DNA of 64,000 bases from Lophium mytilinum (Eukaryota > Ascomycota > Dothideomycetes > Mytilinidiales > Mytilinidiaceae). The notes beneath the pieces were generated by a model. The model ran no database searches and was not told the origin of the DNA. It worked only from the letters and a program-made list of their open reading frames with translations. Position 1 is the first letter of the stretch, and each line of letters opens with the position of its first letter. Both the position numbers and the translations under genes were made by a program. Below, piece by piece: positions 11,229 to 21,359 of the stretch. The stretch lies in the NCBI GenBank assembly GCA_010093605.1, contig MU004181.1:2324215-2388214 (forward strand). Reading direction: 5' to 3'.

Positions 11229-13144
11229 TTACCTCCAGTTAGCCAGGGCCAACAATCCTTCCACACAACCTAATTCTTCGCCACTGGAGACACTGCGTAC
11301 GCTAGAGGTGCCTTTACTACCCATGAACGAAGCAATCTCCTCATCATCGTCCGGACAAACACTCTCTCCCTCCACACCTTTGCTCTTCCGATTCGCCTTC
11401 AGTCTTTTTTCTCGATCCATCATTGCACCAATACTGCTGCTCTGGCTCAAAATCTCCGTGTTCTCGCCTAGGATTTGTCGTGATCGACGTTGGAATGCGG
11501 GCTGTGTCTGAGGGCCTTTCGCAGGACTAGCATTCTGAGCCGGGTCTTCAGGCTCCCAATTTTCCTTGTCGGACTCGGTCTGGGGCATTTCGAAGTCGTT
11601 CTCGTTGCCTTCGCCTTTTCTCTTCGACTTCGCTAATCCAGGCTCATTCGATCTTGATTGTAGCCGACCATATGTTGTGGACGCTCGGACCAGACCCTTT
11701 TTGGCAATCGTTCCATCCTGCTTCGCTCTTTTCTTCGAATTCTCTCGCGATAATAATGGGGTGTTTGTCCTATTTGGATTGGATCGGAGTGCTCCTTTGC
11801 TGTTTGCTCGAATCAAGCTGATGGCATCTGCTGCCGAGCCACTTCCTTCTTGGTCAGCCTTCTCCGTTAAGGAACTCCTAGCATCTGCATCGCACCAGAA
11901 CTCCCAGGCTCGCGAGTCACGAGATCGTCCAACAGATGTTCGAGCGAATTTATTCGGTGGTCCTTGGGCACTGGCTTCTGCGAATTTATCATATAGACCA
12001 GTCGCACTGTAGCTTCGTCGGAGCCCAGCAGAGCGTCCCTCGAAGACAGCTGGAGGGAGCTGACGGGACTTCGGCGGTGATGGCGATTCGTCGGCATCCG
12101 TGACTACACGAGCCTTCCCATCAACGGTCATGGAAAGGCGTACATACGAACGCGTGCGCTTCAAGCCACGGGTCGCATTTTGCGACAGGTCCGGAACTGC
12201 ATTCACAGGTATTGGTCCGGGCAAATCGGTTTCCTGACTCTTGATGAACGATGCGCTACGTCTATTCGCAAGATATCCTGGTCGTAGTCCTTGGGCGGAC
12301 TCCTGGGATGACGGTATAGGTTGTGAACCAGGTAGATCTGTTGGCGCTGCGTCGCACGACTGCGGACCTGTTGGCTGCACGTCGGCTGCATCTGCGATTT
12401 GCGATTCTAGTTCCACAATTTGTTGTGTTTGTGAGAGCTGTAGACTTGTGTCTACACCCCCAGAGGAAGTAGTTGTGGTTGTGGGTGGGGGCAGATTCGC
12501 AGGCTCGGGAGCGGTCTGCGCACTAACCATCTCTTCAGTACTGTGTTCTTGCATGTCATCGTCACGGTCTACGGCAACTTGCAGACTGGGCGACATGGTT
12601 GCGGGTTGAGGGCCGTCGGAACTTGGGTCTGACGAAGAGTACAGGTCATACGTCTGGGCGGGCTGGGATCTCCGGCGGTCGTTCTGGCGTTTATTCTGAA
12701 ACCAGATCTAAGTGGTGGTTAGTCATGCGATATTCAAGCCCGTAGATAGTAACTGACCTGGACTTCCTTCTCTCCAAGTGCGACTCGACGGACTATATCT
12801 AGGCGCGTCGCTTTGTCTGGCTTCGGGTTCCGCTGGTATTCTGCCTTCAATATGTCCTCATCTTCTTTGCTGTGGGCGAGTATGTAAGCATTGAACGTGT
12901 GGGGTACTTCGGACGCGAGCAGCGCCAGCAACTACGCGTCGGCGAGTTGCCGACCGTCAACAATAGCAACGTACCTGGTGCGGCGACGCTTTTGACGGGC
13001 CAGCGGTTTGTTGTCCACGTCGGGAGGAAGGTTGTTTTGCACGGTATTGGGGGAATGGACCAGGAAAGCAAGGCTGCCTGAGGACGGACTAGAGCGTCTG
13101 CCGCAATTGGAGGCAGATGAGGGGGTGGAAGAACTGTCGCTCAT
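11229..13144 (-). CDS. yox1: YOX1/YHP1-type homeodomain transcription factor
   Basis: Three exons, 13144-12975, 12869-12758 and 12707-11229, give 586 aa. The homeodomain is split over all three: exon 1 ends in 'RQKRRRT', exon 2 carries 'SKEDEDILKAEYQRNPKPDK' through 'GEKEVQ', and exon 3 starts with the recognition helix 'IWFQNKRQNDRRR'. The WFQN core and basic end are intact. The rest (about 480 residues) is Ser/Pro/Gln-rich and disordered, with a conserved-looking C-terminus ('CVEGLLALANWR'). Yox1 proteins are nuclear repressors; in yeasts they restrain MBF/Mcm1-dependent cell-cycle genes. A palindromic MCB-like site lies 112 bp upstream of the start. Most single-frame ORFs miss the homeodomain because of the two short introns. 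Confidence 0.85.
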
Positions 13145-13255
13145 GGTAGTCGCGCAGAACAGGTAAAGATATGTTCAAACGATTGCGTTATTCTGAGCGT
13201 CTGGAGGTGGTAGAGCATGGAATGTTGTGAGGCTGGGGGTGGAGATCGATCTTGA

Positions 13256-13273
13256 GGCGCGTCTTTACGCGCC
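13256..13273. promoter_or_regulatory. Palindromic MCB-like element upstream of yox1
   Basis: GGCGCGT-CTTT-ACGCGCC is a perfect 7-bp inverted repeat with a 4-nt spacer, 112 bp upstream of the yox1 start codon. Each arm carries the ACGCG core recognised by MBF (Swi6/Mbp1) complexes. Use as an MBF site is inferred. Confidence 0.45.
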
Positions 13274-15570
13274 GCGGGACTCGCTTCGGTCCGCAACGGC
13301 GTGGGCAAGACGCAATCTGTGTGCCCGGACTCTTTTTTATGCACCGTTCATTGCGCTGCACGGAGCCAGGAATAAATAGAGTGCTGCTGCCCTTCCTCAC
13401 TTCAGCACATTGAACGGCCCTCCAACTGGAGTATGGCTAGAGGGTAGATATGAAACATGTCAATTGTAATCTCAGCTGCAGCACACAACAGTTAGCAGGC
13501 AAGTCCCGTCGCTGGACGAATACAAACCACGTACCTGACTTGTGCTGGAGCTGCCGTAGGTCACTGTTTCTTTCACGATCTCGGCACGGTTGCACGTGAT
13601 CGAGGCCTTGGCGCGCCAGAACAGCGCCCGCCCTCCTCACTTCTGCACACCCCGCCCGCTCCACCCCTCACGGTACTGCAGGTAACTTCGGGCCTTTCGA
13701 CTCACACACAGCGTTGGCAGAACAATAGACCGGCCCGGCTAGATCGGTCGAGCTGAGAGCCCGCAGTCTTGTAGGCAGCACTGGGCCCGCCTTTTCTCCT
13801 TGGCTTGGCGCCTTAGCCGTAAGATCGGGCTGAAGTTGCGCAATGAAAGCCGTTACGCTCCCTTGAAAACGACTGACTGTGCTGCTCATCTGACTTTGTA
13901 CTTGCGTAAGTCCTTCAATGTTGAGTAGAACGAGTTCCTTCTTGCCCTGTTCAGGTCCTCCTGTCCCGCCGTGACCGGTAGCCTTTCGTTCACCTATCTT
14001 GTCCAGGCGGATGCCTTGTCTACTTCTCATCTTACCTTTTTCCATCTTCGGTCAGCCTGAAGCCTGTTCGTAGCTTCAATCCTCTGCCTAGCTTGCCTTC
14101 TTAGTCGCGCGTTTACTCCAAGAAACTGCCGCGAGCCATGCTCAACAGCCACTCCTACCATGCGGGGATGCTTTTACCGATGGGCGGGCACCCGGATCTC
14201 CTTGATCACAGGCCCACTAGCCGCCGCGGTCGGCTTGGGACTGCCGGAGCGGATTCCTTGGGTCCAACGAGCTTTTAGCATCTTTCTCTCTTCACCGGAT
14301 GTCGGCTGGCCCCCATCTCTCTCCTTCGACTCACAGCGCCGGGCCGCGAGTCTGTTCGGGATTTTAAAGTGAACGGGCATACTGCTGAAATTGCCCCAAT
14401 GTTTTCTTGTTGGTGGCTCTTGGCCCCAACCCGGCTCCTTCATCTCTATGGGCGCCACCAGATCGACTCCCTGGTATTAGACTCATTTGGGCATCGATAT
14501 GCTAGTCTCATTTCATGGAATGCGCCATTGACGGGCGAGATCAGTTGAAAGGCGAGCTGCAAGATGGAACTAGGGCTGAAACGTCCCGCATCGCGCCGCT
14601 CTCGCACACCATCTTAGCATTCCCCTGCGTTCGAATATTCGCTTTGCAAGCCTCGCGTGGGCGCTCTGAAAGCCTTATATGTGATTCGATTGGTTCAAAT
14701 GACAAGCCATGTGGATACTGCGGTGGAACTGTTAAGCAACGGTCGCACTTCGTCAATAAGGCCCGAGCCGCAGTTCACGCCTAGATCATCCTTCAGAAAG
14801 CAAAGACTAGGCATCAGGAGCACCTGTCGCTCCGTCCATAGTTGTTGCGGTCAGGAGGTCCCCACTCCACCATACATCCGTCATTCTGCACCTAGGCGAC
14901 GTGATAGTGCGTTTCTCCTGCAAGTGGGGGCTGCGAATCAGAGTATAAGATTAGGGGTAGGACGGCTTCCAAGGAGCGGAAGAGGCGTTGAATCAAGGCA
15001 ACCGCACGTTTTTGCACCAGGTTGTTTCTACAGTGACCGTTCTCCTGACCGTACCGGTCGAGTTTCCGACAATCCTTGGTGTTCCGAGCAGCTGCTGGCC
15101 AGTGAATTCTTCTGCTTCCACAACTTTACTAATACATCCTCAGGTTATATCATCGTACGCTATGTCAAGGCAGGCGGGCCTTGGCTTCTCGCTGCCTCGA
15201 TTGGCTGCTTCTTTTTACTACTCTCATCTGTCACCCTCCCCTATCCATATCAAGGCCTGCTTCCCGGCCTTTCTGTTATCCGCAAATGTACTAGCCCTCC
15301 TTTCCAGTGGCCCGGAGCTATCATATGCTATTCAACCCCCCTCACCGTTCACTCCAAGAACCCTGTGAGTCACGGGAAGCTGTCACTTTGCGCAACAGTT
15401 GAAGGTGTCAGAGTGTCATCGTACCCTACCTTCGCCCTGAGGCTCATGCTGAAAAACTCTTCCCTGTCTGTACAACAGGCATAAATGGAAGACCGTCGCA
15501 GAATCGTCGAGCATTACCTTTAAAGAGCAGACACGTTGAGCACACGGCCGCTCAATATACGGGAGCAACT
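13274..15570. other. Gene-poor stretch of 2.3 kb
   Basis: It contains several open frames (for example 13668-14045 on the minus strand and 14657-15484 on the plus strand) but none shows a domain, a good start context or intron-supported extension. The first few hundred bases must hold the yox1 promoter, including a GGCGCGCC palindrome near 13611. No tRNA or clear repeat was seen. Confidence 0.45.
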
Positions 15571-16643
15571 ATGTCCACGATGCGAATAGCAGTAGCAGGA
15601 ACCTGTGGCTTAGCCAAAGTCATTTCCAGGATCATTCAGGAGCACACCAGTCATCAGCTGCTCGTTCTATCACGAACGGTAAGTCATATTTCTGTCTAGG
15701 ACTAGTCCGTGAGACGGTGCGATCAAAGCAGATTTCATTTTATCGTTACAAGTATGCTGATAGTGATAGCCTCAACCCACTCTCGCCTCACAGGGCTACC
15801 AGTGCCTAATCGTTGACTACAACGACCCATCCTCGATACATCATTCTTTGATGGGTGTAGACACTGTCATCTCCACTGTTACTGGTACCCCTCAACTCAG
15901 GCTTATCGAAGCCGCTGTCCAAGCTCGTGTCCGTCGATTTGCTCCTGCCGAGTTCGAGGGACGTCCTTCTCTGCGCCTCGTGGGCGACCCATTGGATCGT
16001 GGAAGGGCTGCTGCTTTAGCACTGCTCCAACACTACAGTCAGAATATCAAGTCCACGGTCTTCGTTTGCGGTGTCTTCTATGAGCGTTTTGCTGTTGGGG
16101 GTCTCGCATCCCTCGGAATTGGTATTAATTCAGGGGCCGGTGGTGAAGGAGACTACATTCTGGATGCTCGTAACATGACGGCTCAGGCTCCTGCGTACAA
16201 CACTGCAGGCGGGTACACGAGCATTTCCATGACTTCAGTGTACGACGTTGGGCGATTCGTTGTAAGAGCTTTGGATATGATATTTTGGCCCGCTGAACTC
16301 ACGATGTGCGGAGAAAGAGTTCTCGTATCTCAGTTGATCCAAACCGTCAGACAATGTAGAGGTACGTCTCTTGGTCGAGAAGTGAAAGCACCAGCTAATT
16401 CTATATCAAGGAAGGGACTTCGCACACGTCCAGTGGCACAATCCCGGGACACTCAACTACGAGTTGACTCTGGCACAGTTGGCTGGCGACCATGCGAGAC
16501 AGAGACGCCTACAAGCACTCATCGCAACAGTAGAAGGACGATACGACTTTGCGTTGCCCGGCGCTCTCAATACCCAATTTCCCGACATACAGCCCGAACC
16601 CTTCCAAAACTGGTTCGCTCGGAATTGGGTTGGTGTCCCTTAG
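15571..16643 (+). CDS. NmrA-like / isoflavone-reductase-like NAD(P)-binding protein
   Basis: Three exons, 15571-15678, 15794-16361 and 16411-16643, give 302 aa. The N-terminus is a Rossmann first strand and loop ('MRIAVAGTCGLAKVISRII', with GxxGxA in place of the classical GGTGGLG). 'LLVLSRT' is the second strand with the NADP-type Arg, followed by 'GVDTVISTVTG' and 'VRRFAPAEFEG', hallmarks of the NmrA/PCBER group. The C-terminus ends 'NWFARNWVGVP'. Members are either reductases of small molecules or redox-sensing regulators; no catalytic Lys can be placed, so the role stays open. The last exon is needed for the proper C-terminus, because reading through the last intron gives a nonsense tail. 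Confidence 0.82.
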
Positions 16644-17739
16644 GACCCAAGCTGTGGGGTCTCGGCCCCTACCACATCAAAGCTCCGAGGACATGGTGGC
16701 GGAACGGCCTCGGGCATGTTGCACCCTTGTTATGGGTAAGTGTGGTAAGACGTCCACGCTGACGGCCATCGACTCCAATGTGGCTGTTCAGCTGAGTCTT
16801 ACTATCTCGCCCCTACGAAGCCGCGATTGTGATATGTCTGGGGCGGCGGCATTGCTTATTCTCCCCTCTACATCGTATACTTAGATAGTCTAGCAAGCGT
16901 TGGGCTCGATTGGGCTATGGAATTTCTATGGGTTTAATAGTTGGCATAGCAAGCGAGGAATAAGAGGCGTCTTAGGTAAAAACTACTCTCACTTCTGTGG
17001 TCATTCTACGTTGACCAGCTTACGATCCATTATTTAATTGCGTAAATCGTGCTTCTTGCGAGACATTCGCTCGTCAGAGCGATATGTCTATTGCGAAACT
17101 TAGAGAACCTCTCGCCTCACCAGGTGTTCAGTCTACCCGTGTCTTCGAATTGGCCCCATAACCAACTATTTGATGTCGAGCTAGCAAATTAGAGGAAGGA
17201 CTTCTTGTAAAAATTGAGATACTCATGGCAAGACACGCGCGATCTCGGGCATGCCAAGAAACGGGTGAGCTAACGACCATCGGGACGATGAAAAGCCTCA
17301 ACCTCTCAAACATGCCAGGATCATATCTCGGATCGCCGATTATGATCCCCCGCTGTGGCGAGAGATCCCATGTCCTTGCCATCGAAATTTCGCGAGTGTT
17401 CCGTGCGCCACATGCGGAATGCCGATTCTCGATGTGACGTAAACGTGATCCACCATGCTCGACGTCAGGATGTTCGCATAAATACAGCTTGGAGCTTCGG
17501 AATCTGATACGAAATCAAAAACCTTTGAAAACACATTGCTTTACTTTTTGCAAACTTTTCTCCCTATCATCGTTCTTTCCAAACCTCAACTCGAAGTAAG
17601 TGTTCATTTGTTCAATCATTGAATAGTAATAACTACTTCCACGAGCTTCAACTTTTTGCCACCATTGATCTCCATATCTTACATAATTTTCAAATCCAAA
17701 CCATTGTAGCTAACCAAATAACCAGCCACAATACACACA
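16644..17739. promoter_or_regulatory. Spacer and promoter of the 121-aa hydrophilic protein
   Basis: No gene seen in 1.1 kb. Two CRE/ATF-type TGACGT cores lie at 17435-17440 (plus strand) and 17462-17467 (minus strand), about 300 bp before the next start codon. The last 150 bp are AT-rich, as expected for a 5' leader. Confidence 0.45.
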
Positions 17740-18105
17740 ATGCCTTCCAAGCAAGAAATCATCGACGAGCGCAAGGCCAACCTTCCTCTCCCCGAGCAGC
17801 CACCTCAAGCTTCGGACTGGAACTCCTTGGACGAGCGAAACGTCAATGTCGGTTCTGGAGGTGTCTCAGCCGACATCTCAAGCTCTGATTCATTGAGGGG
17901 CCCCGCAACTGCGGACAGCGATGTCCGGGTCGATGGTGAGGAGTACAAATCCAACACTGCTGGCCGTGGTGCTGGCCGCGAGGGACAAGATAATCTAGGA
18001 GGACTTCCGAATGATGCAGTTTCGAGAGACGCGAAGAACAAGTCGGCGACGGTGGATACGACCGGGAAAGATTACGGTAATACTCACCAGCCGGCATTGT
18101 GGTAG
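17740..18105 (+). CDS. Small hydrophilic protein, possibly stress-related
   Basis: A single exon of 121 aa starting MPSKQEIIDERKANLP. It is rich in Gly, Ser, Asn, Asp and Lys, with no Cys, no signal peptide and no membrane span. 'NTAGRGAGREGQDNLGG' resembles the Gly-Arg segments of LEA-like or conidiation-associated fungal proteins. No catalytic domain is visible; the protein is probably disordered. It is followed 500 bp downstream, same strand, by a second protein of like composition (18612-19374) with a similar 'LNAGRGLGKEAGRG' segment, suggesting a shared expression programme. No function is assigned. Confidence 0.7.
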   Translation: MPSKQEIIDERKANLPLPEQPPQASDWNSLDERNVNVGSGGVSADISSSDSLRGPATADSDVRVDGEEYKSNTAGRGAGREGQDNLGGLPNDAVSRDAKNKSATVDTTGKDYGNTHQPALW

Positions 18106-18611
18106 ATACATGTATTGACACAGAAACAGGCTACCCGCAGAAGAGCGACCCGAGCTCAGGGCTGCAGTAGGCCGCCATTGAACTACTTAGGAGCGTAAAT
18201 GTTCACTCGGGAACTTCATGATGCTTGACTATCGAGACGGTTAGCAAGAGCTAGCCCTGCAAGCCTGTACATACAAATATCATTTTTTAACATTCAACTT
18301 AAAAATTTATCTCAATGACGTGATAGTGAAGCTTGTACGTGCTTGATCAGCCCTCATCAATACTGTTGATCGAACCCACCCATTCTCGGTAGTATCTCCA
18401 ATTTCTAGGGGTCTTACCCGTAGCGTGTGGCGTGCTCCCGCAGTGCATTCATCAACCCAAAAAGTGGACCGGTGATGTCATGTCAACGACACCAGCGATA
18501 GCTCTTGATAACTTCTCCTCGAACGTCGTCAACGTACAATAATTCGAAATCCTCCTCTTGAAAGTCAAATCATTCAATTCAAACCCAAACTTACCCCAGA
18601 TCACAATCATC
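18106..18611. promoter_or_regulatory. Promoter region of the 230-aa hydrophilic protein
   Basis: The 500-bp spacer holds a TGACGT core at 18316-18321 and a TGATGTCA-like element near 18475. Otherwise featureless. Confidence 0.4.
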
Positions 18612-19374
18612 ATGTCTTCATATGGAACAAAGGTAGATTGACAGTCTTCATTTGCCTAGGGTCGACATCTTACCTCTGAGACAAAGCTGACACTTTCAAA
18701 AGGTCACGAATGACCCATCCGCCAGCGATATCCAAGAGGCCGTGGGAACTGTCACATCTGACTCTCTCGCCGCCGAATCGCTGAAGGGCGACGGCCACTT
18801 TGCCGAAGGCAACCCAAAAGCTGCAGCAAGCTCGCAAAAGAGCCAAGGCAGCACAGCAAACAACCGCGACACTTCTGGCGCCACTACCCTCGATGCCGCT
18901 CCCGATGCGGAAGCTCGCGAAGCACAAGAGGAGTGGAGCGAGACTTCGCAACTGAACGCCGGCCGTGGACTCGGGAAAGAGGCAGGACGAGGTCCTTCAT
19001 ACAACACTCCAGCCGATGATGCACGCAACAACAGCGGAAGCGGAACTGGAGAGTACAACACCACCACTGGTGGCAGTGGTGGGATTGATCAAGCCCCGAC
19101 GGGCGGGTATGCGGGCTCGGCGGAGCTAGCTCGCGATCAGGGCGAGTTCAGGCCGCATGGCAAGAACATCACCGAGGGTGGCTTTGATAGCGGGGCACCG
19201 AATGCGAGCTTCAATCAAGAGATTGGAGGGAGCAAGGATCCAGGACGCCTTGCGGAGGCTAAGTTCCAGAATCAGAATGCGCAGAGTGGAAATGACGGCG
19301 GCAGTGGGCCGAGACAGTCTGAAGTGACTGGCGATGGGCAGTATGATACGCTGAGTAGAGAAGAGGATGCTTAG
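18612..19374 (+). CDS. Hydrophilic Gly/Ser/Asn-rich protein, LEA-like in composition
   Basis: Two exons, 18612-18632 (only seven codons, MSSYGTK) and 18703-19374, joined by a 70-nt intron, give 230 aa. The start is set by this tiny exon; reading from the first ATG in exon 2 would lose 20 residues. The protein is highly polar, rich in Gly, Ala, Ser, Asn and Asp, and has no hydrophobic segment. Short elements such as 'GGSKDPGRLAEAKFQ' recall hydrophilin/LEA-type proteins induced by drought, heat or sporulation. A protective role is an inference from composition only. Confidence 0.72.
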
Positions 19375-19786
19375 AGCGACGGCTTTCAGAGTGTATGCTT
19401 GGGATTACTGTATTACTCAGTGTAAATGAAACGATTCTAACAATACCAAAAATAATGAGATGAAGTTGGTAGGAGATGTGATAGAAATGTCAATTGTTCT
19501 ACTGGTAGGGCTCATTGAGGGCCCTTGAGTGGTGTATGAATAACGAGGCTTACTATACCTTGTGACGTTCTCGCACTGAGTATTTTAGGAGTTATGTTGG
19601 TGAGGAATGAAAGGACCGTGAGCTGTCGCGAAACCCTACGCGTGGTCCGTGCAATCGATCGCAGGGCTGAAGGACACCTTTACAATTTCGGGGATACACG
19701 CCGCCCAGTTCTGCTCCTCCCTCCACCTCCTTGCATACTTGTCGAAGAGAGCAATCGCTGGGCCCGTAGCGCCCCGAAACAGCTCC
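19375..19786. other. Spacer and 5' region of ERV41
   Basis: About 410 bp with no gene recognised; it acts as the ERV41 promoter and 5' leader. Confidence 0.4.
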
Positions 19787-21133
19787 ATGAATGGTTTCAC
19801 CGAGCATGGCCTCTCCGAGGACGCCTTTGGCGCCTCCAAGGGGGGCATCTCGTCCTTTGATGCTTTCCGTAAGTATGGCATTACATCCAATTGCGCTGTC
19901 TAGACCAGCTTCGATTGCTTGCAATTCGAATAGTCAGAAGCAAAACAGTATGCGTCCCAGAGCTCATAGCTAACGACTTCCTATAGCTAAAACCAAACCC
20001 ACCTACCTCGCCCGCACGCGCAACGGCGGCGCGTGGACACTCGTCCTCCTCGTAACATGTGCCTACCTCCTCATCACCGAGACCGTGCGTTGGTTTACAG
20101 GCACCACCTCGCACACCTTCAGCGTCGAGAAGGGCGTCTCACACGACCTCCAAATAAATCTGGACTTCGTGGTTGCAATGAAGTGCCCCGACCTCCACGT
20201 AAACGTGCAAGACGCAGCGGGCGATCGCATTCTGGCTGGAGACATGTTGCATAAAGATGCGACTTCTTGGCGGCAAGCAGGAAAGTCAAAGGGCATTCAT
20301 ACTCTCGGGAGTGGGCCTGACGACGGTCATGGCTGGGAGGACCTGGAGGACGTTCATGACTACCTCGGAGCTGCCAAGCGAAAGAGGAAGTTCAAGAGGA
20401 CGCCGAAAATACGTGGTCCGGGAGACGCCTGTCGAATCTATGGTAGTCTGGACGGGAACAAGGTCCAAGGGGACTTTCACATTACCGCGAGAGGACACGG
20501 TTATGCGGAATTTGGGGAGCACTTAGACCATAGCAGTGAGTTGACTCTCGGACATCATAATCTGTTGAGCCTTGAACTGACCTTACTACAGCATTCAATT
20601 TCTCCCACTACATAAACGAGCTTTCTTTCGGCCCCTTCTACCCTTCCCTTGAAAACCCTCTGGATGCGACAGTTGCTACGACACCCAATCATTTCTACAA
20701 GTTCCAATACTACCTCTCCATCGTCCCGACCATATACACTACAGATACCCGCAGTCTGAATAAGATTGCGGCCAAAGCCTCCCCCTCTGCTTCCGATGCG
20801 CTCGCCTACGCCGGTCACACCATTTGGACAAACCAATACGCGGCTACCTCACAGTCGCATCTAGTCGGCGAGAACCAGGTCCCCGGTATCTTTGTCAAGT
20901 TCGACATTGAGCCTATAACCCTTACAATTGCGGAAGAATGGGGTGGGTTCCTTGCGCTATTGGTGCGGCTGGTGAACGTCATCAGTGGTGTGATAGTTGC
21001 GGGCAGTTGGTGCTACCAGATTTTCGATTGGAGCGTTGAAACATGGGGAAGGAGAGGACGAAGGAGAGAGCCATTGGGTGTTATCACAGGGAGAAGAAGT
21101 GGAGAGTTTGATGAGAAAAGGGCGTATGACTAG
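19787..21133 (+). CDS. ERV41: COPII vesicle protein Erv41 (ERGIC2 family)
   Basis: Three exons, 19787-19868, 19987-20535 and 20592-21133, give 390 aa. The first junction builds the family N-terminus 'SSFDAFPKTKPTYLART', followed by the first membrane span (WTLVLLVTCAYLLITETV). The lumenal domain shows 'INLDFVVAMKCPDLHVNVQD', 'CRIYGSLDGNKVQGDFHITA' and, after the second junction, 'FNFSHYINELSFGPFYPSL'. 'GIFVKFDIEPI' precedes the second span near the C-terminus. Erv41 works with Erv46 as a cargo and retrieval receptor cycling between ER and Golgi. A short basic tail follows the last span. All conserved parts are present. Confidence 0.92.
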
Positions 21134-21359
21134 ACTGTTGTTCGCTTGGGTTGCATGGCGAGGCGTTAGGGCATTGGGAATTTAAGACTCACTGATGAGG
21201 GATTGAAGATTCCGAAAGAACCGCAATTTACAAACATCATCTCGTTAGCCGTTGGTGCGTATTGTTTCGTTGCATAAGTACTCGTCTCTTGAATTTCATA
21301 CTGTACTCGAATGTCGATACAGGAGGACCGGCAGACGACTACTCTAAAACTAGCGGATT

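Noticed and set aside
13668-14045. 125-codon minus-strand ORF
   Set aside because: Low-complexity start, no domain, no clear start context; not enough to call a gene.
14657-15484. 275-codon plus-strand ORF with a hydrophobic stretch
   Set aside because: No family resemblance, no supporting splice structure, and an overlapping equally long frame; treated as chance.
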